8,731 nt of DNA from Mucilaginibacter sp. UBA5151 (lineage in GTDB: Bacteria; Bacteroidota; Bacteroidia; Sphingobacteriales; Sphingobacteriaceae). A program made the position numbers and the translations under genes. The notes beneath the pieces are model-generated. The model ran no database searches and was not told the origin of the DNA. It saw only the letters and a list, made by a program, of their open reading frames with translations. Where the stretch lies: assembly GCA_002413785.1 (NCBI GenBank), contig DHXR01000072.1, positions 1 through 8,731 of the forward strand, given 5' to 3'. Below, in pieces: positions 6,853-8,731 of the stretch; positions within the stretch are counted from its first letter, which is position 1, and each line of letters starts with the position of its first letter.

Positions 6853-6907
6853 CGAAAAACGCAGTCGGCCAGCTCACCTTTAAATTGAACTCGCGCTTTT
6901 TCCGCTC
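6853..6907. repeat. 55-bp direct repeat, copy B, inside integrase remnant 2
   Basis: This is the partner of 3541-3595 (54/55 identical, same orientation). Integrase homology in this copy ends at the left boundary of the block, so the block is itself at a rearrangement junction. Confidence 0.9.
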
Positions 6908-7008
6908 TATAATTACCAGCAAAAAAATAGTATTGGTATGATCTGTCCGCAAATGTTCTTTTGGATACACTTTAAAGGAAACGCTTTGGTTGAATTCAGT
7001 CTTTTTCA

Positions 7009-7087
7009 TATGAAACAGTGTGAAACATTTGTGAAACAAAGGGCAAAAATGGTAAGATGTGGGGATAAAATTGGCGTGTGTGAAACA
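7009..7087. repeat. TGTGAAACA direct repeats upstream of integrase remnant 2
   Basis: TGTGAAACA occurs exactly at 7019-7027, 7030-7038 and 7079-7087, and with one mismatch (TATGAAACA) at 7009-7017, overlapping the integrase start codon. The first three are spaced 10 and 11 bp, about one helical turn. They lie between the integrase start and the tRNA fragment, where arm-type integrase sites or excisionase/repressor sites are expected. The function is inferred. Confidence 0.6.
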
Positions 7088-7088
7088 T

Positions 7089-7124
7089 AAAAACAGCCCA
7101 TACATATATGTATGGGCTGTTTTT
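7089..7124. terminator. Perfect 36-nt palindrome, bidirectional intrinsic terminator
   Basis: The 18-nt arms are exact inverse complements, beginning AAAAACAGCCC and ending GGGCTGTTTTT with an AT-rich centre. Transcribed either way it gives a stable hairpin followed by a U-run. On the minus strand it begins 8 bases after the CCA of the tRNA fragment, so it is most likely the original tRNA terminator. Confidence 0.85.
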
Positions 7125-7132
7125 CGGAGTGA

Positions 7133-7160
7133 TGGTGATCCCAATAGGATTCGAACCTAA
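7133..7160 (-). other. tRNA 3'-end fragment (attachment-site remnant)
   Basis: The minus strand contains a T-arm, TTAGG-TTCGAAT-CCTAT, then the acceptor 3' strand TGGGATC, discriminator A and CCA. No matching acceptor 5' strand (GATCCCA) lies 70-90 bases upstream, and no D-arm or anticodon arm can be drawn, so only the 3' portion is present. Its identity cannot be read without the anticodon. Such fragments mark the end of elements that integrate into tRNA 3' ends. Unrelated DNA begins at about 7161. Confidence 0.8.
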
Positions 7161-7491
7161 CTCTATAACTGATTGTTTTTCAACAACTTATAACTAATTT
7201 AAGATTTCAGGTAGCTACTTAGGTGCTCACCTTACTGCTTGTACAAATATAAAAATTTAAATTAAAAAAGCTGTTACAGAAAGCAAAGAAACCATTTAAT
7301 CCTCTTTACGGCTAAACAGCCTTTATCACCCTATAGCTTAAAGTTTAAGATTCTTTAATAGAGGTGCTGATGAAAAGTAAAGGACACGCCCGAATCCTGA
7401 AATATCCCAGTGATCATCTTTTCGGCTTAATATTTTAAATCCTGCTTGTCAATATACAGCAACAGTGCAATAAGCGTTCCTTGAAATTTGG
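7161..7491. other. Intergenic, element end; no supported gene
   Basis: This stretch contains two copies of TATAACTnATT (7164-7174 and 7189-7199, 25 bp apart), and a perfect minus-strand -7-like box TATATTTG (7251-7244) without a matching -33 element. A minus-strand frame at 7483-7355 reads GTLIALLLYIDKQDLKY, stop, then KMITGIFQDSGVSFTFHQHLY, stop. That might be a decayed gene end, but no family is recognised. No clear intrinsic terminator for the AbiEii gene is visible. Confidence 0.45.
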
Positions 7492-8349
7492 TTAAAATAT
7501 TTTATTAAACAATTCCGTTAAATCTTTCTTTACAAACTCATAGGACGGAAGTATAGCAGGGTTAATTTGGTGCCCCAAACTATTTACCCAGGCGGCTTTA
7601 ATCTTACGGTCATTTTCATCATTGATCAACTGTTCCACTCCCGTAAATTCAAGGTTTTTGAATTTCATTTTTTCATGGAAGGCGGTAACAACAACCAGCC
7701 AGTCCCAATCTGGCATATTACGGGATAAGTACCATATATCATAATAATCTCTGGGCGCTGTATAAGATCGCTGTATCAACGCCCGCAACTTTTCAGCCAT
7801 GACTTCTTGTAAGTTGTAACAAGGTATCCCATCGGTTGCATTGGTTAGCTTGTCTGAATAGCCATGCGTAACAGGTCGCTCTGTTACCGGAAACAGTAAT
7901 TTTTCATATTGTATCATCTCGATTTTAATGCTGGTCGTCCATCGTTCCGGTGGCGGTACGGCCTGATCTTTAGAATGATCCGCTCCCCAAAACTTGACTA
8001 TTGCCGCATAGCCCGTGGGGGTATCCTTATGCCGTAGTTGGGTAAGGTGTTCAATATATAAGGGTAATTCCGTCCGTTCGGTAACTAATGTTGTGATCTC
8101 CGACAGTAATGTCTTATCCAGTATAAAATCAGGACTGGTTACTGTAAAATCAAGATCCTCAGAGAATCTGAAATCATTTATGTAGCACTTTCTCAAACAG
8201 GTTCCGCCTTTAAACACGATACTGTTTCTGCACTGATGTATGGAATAAATGGCGTCTATAAAATGGCCTAATACCCAATCTTTATCAATGGTACTCCTGG
8301 AAACCAGGTGTTCTTTGGCTTTATTATCTATTTCTCTTTTTAGTATCAC
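7492..8349 (-). CDS. abiEii: AbiEii/AbiGii-family nucleotidyltransferase toxin
   Basis: The protein has 285 residues, normal for the family (DUF1814). The nucleotidyltransferase motifs are present: FKGGTCLRK (46-54) supplies the GG(S/T) loop and RFSEDLDF (61-68) the paired acidic residues D65 and D67. IKIEMIQYEK (141-150) and AEKLRALIQRS...PRDYYDIWYL (185-208) match the third and fourth family motifs. Related toxins (AbiEii, MenT) modify tRNA or block growth by nucleotide transfer; together with the antitoxin they form a type IV-like toxin-antitoxin system that causes abortive phage infection. The start is GTG at 8349-8347, one base after the stop of the upstream antitoxin gene, indicating translational coupling. 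All active-site residues that I can identify are intact. The target is unknown. Confidence 0.92.
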   Translation of the reverse strand: MILKREIDNKAKEHLVSRSTIDKDWVLGHFIDAIYSIHQCRNSIVFKGGTCLRKCYINDFRFSEDLDFTVTSPDFILDKTLLSEITTLVTERTELPLYIEHLTQLRHKDTPTGYAAIVKFWGADHSKDQAVPPPERWTTSIKIEMIQYEKLLFPVTERPVTHGYSDKLTNATDGIPCYNLQEVMAEKLRALIQRSYTAPRDYYDIWYLSRNMPDWDWLVVVTAFHEKMKFKNLEFTGVEQLINDENDRKIKAAWVNSLGHQINPAILPSYEFVKKDLTELFNKIF

Positions 8350-8350
8350 A

Positions 8351-8731
8351 CTAATATTCCTTTTGGGCGATGCCCTCCAATTGTTGTCTGCTGATATTTA
8401 ATCTTAATCTCCAGGATGATACAAAGTCGCCTGTTTCGCTACCTAAAGGATCAACCAGGCTGTACTTTTCATTGACCTGTGTTTGGGCATAATCCACGAA
8501 TGCACTAAGTGACTTCTTTTCAAAAAATTCCGTCAGAAAGCCGATACGCTTTGTTACCGCAATGTTTGCCGCTGCTCTGCAATAGGTGATCATTTTTTCG
8601 GCCTTTAAATCAGCTTGTACGAATGCCCGTAAAAGTTCAGCATAGCCGCCGGAGTACTGTGGCTGATCAAAACAATCAATAACCGTCTTTTCTACATCGG
8701 TTATTGGGTACTTAAAATTTCCTTGTCCGTT
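8351..8731 (-). CDS. abiEi: AbiEi-type antitoxin / transcriptional regulator, 5' truncated by window edge
   Basis: The frame is open from the right edge (126 residues visible) and ends at TAG 8353-8351. The visible part begins GQGNFKYPITDVEKTVIDCF and continues QPQYSGGYAELLRAF, then AVTKRIGFLTEFF and a C-terminal SWRLRLNIS. This matches the C-terminal domain of AbiEi-type antitoxins: the (T/S)xEkTliDcl...GG..E...a pattern followed by (v)KRlGyLlE. These proteins have an N-terminal winged helix, here off the window, that binds the promoter of the pair, and a C-terminal domain needed for antitoxicity. The position directly upstream of an AbiEii toxin supports the call. The ATG at 8593 is internal and not the start. 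Confidence 0.85.
   Translation of the reverse strand, partial: NGQGNFKYPITDVEKTVIDCFDQPQYSGGYAELLRAFVQADLKAEKMITYCRAAANIAVTKRIGFLTEFFEKKSLSAFVDYAQTQVNEKYSLVDPLGSETGDFVSSWRLRLNISRQQLEGIAQKEY
8357..8364 (-). promoter_or_regulatory. Shine-Dalgarno-like site for the GTG-started toxin gene
   Basis: AAAAGGAA on the minus strand sits 7 bases before the GTG at 8349, inside the last codons of the antitoxin gene. Strong Shine-Dalgarno sites are uncommon in Bacteroidota, so this supports the GTG start and coupled translation. Confidence 0.5.

Larger units (their letters stand above)
6755..7009 (-). pseudogene. Truncated tyrosine recombinase/integrase, copy 2 (arm-binding domain only)
   Basis: ATG at 7009-7007 opens MKKTEFNQSVSFKVYPKEHL, then TNTIFLLVIIERKKREF and NLKVSWPTAFFD, a normal Bacteroidota integrase N-terminus with the arm-binding domain. 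Homology ends at residue 53 (about 6851). The remaining 31 codons are unrelated and end at TAA 6755. The core-binding and catalytic domains are missing, so no recombinase activity is expected. Starting at 7144 would force translation through the palindromic terminator and the tRNA fragment, so the start at 7009 is preferred. It lies beside short direct repeats and a tRNA 3' fragment, as integrase genes of integrative elements usually do. It shares a 55-bp block at 98% identity with the remnant at 3431-3772. Confidence 0.75.

Noticed and set aside
7010..7144. Extended start for integrase copy 2 at 7144
   Set aside because: It would translate the terminator palindrome and tRNA end; the MKKTEF start at 7009 matches integrase N-termini.
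7244..7251. Perfect Bacteroidota -7 box (TATATTTG on the minus strand)
   Set aside because: No TTG-type -33 element occurs at the proper distance, and the motif is likely by chance in AT-rich DNA.

Overview
The window looks like an accessory stretch of a Bacteroidota chromosome, most likely Sphingobacteriaceae (Mucilaginibacter or Pedobacter type). The basis is AT-rich coding sequence, tightly packed two-component genes with the Bacteroidota SHNLRAP-type H-box, a tyrosine-integrase N-terminal domain typical of Bacteroidota mobile elements, and a PRC-barrel gene beside tiny membrane proteins. The genus is an inference; no rRNA or complete tRNA is present.

Region 1 (1-3217, + strand) is a signalling operon. 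It begins inside a histidine kinase whose visible N-terminal part is a 21-residue repeat in almost eight tandem copies, a long helical linker ahead of the catalytic core. A single-domain Rcp1-like response regulator follows, then a receiver-PAS-histidine kinase protein. The start of a fourth gene, another receiver, overlaps the stop of the third but is frameshifted and cut off. A kinase-to-receiver-to-receiver/kinase relay is the natural reading.

Region 2 (3071-3772) is a scar. Three broken genes abut with no spacer: the response-regulator stub (+), a frameshifted internal piece of thiC (-), and the N-terminal part of a tyrosine integrase (-).

Region 3 (3911-6237, all - strand) is an intact group: a small single-helix membrane protein and a PRC-barrel protein, then a 51-residue lmo0937-type membrane protein and a DAO-family FAD oxidoreductase. 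It is flanked on both sides by truncated integrase genes in the same orientation, which share a 55-bp block with one mismatch although the surrounding integrase sequence has diverged.

Region 4 (6238-7491) is a mobile-element boundary: gene-poor DNA, the second truncated integrase, short TGTGAAACA repeats just upstream of it, a perfect 36-nt palindromic terminator, and the last 28 nt of a tRNA gene whose 5' part is absent. That is the signature of an attachment site. The DNA at higher coordinates is therefore probably an element inserted at a tRNA gene.

Region 5 (7492-8731, - strand) carries an AbiE-type toxin-antitoxin/abortive-infection pair. The AbiEii nucleotidyltransferase toxin is complete and starts with GTG one base after the stop of the AbiEi-like antitoxin gene, which runs off the right edge. 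I saw no clearly new system. The less ordinary parts are the repeat-built signalling helix, the recombination scar containing thiC, the near-identical integrase blocks around the stress-type cassette, and the arm-site-like repeats at the tRNA attachment site.
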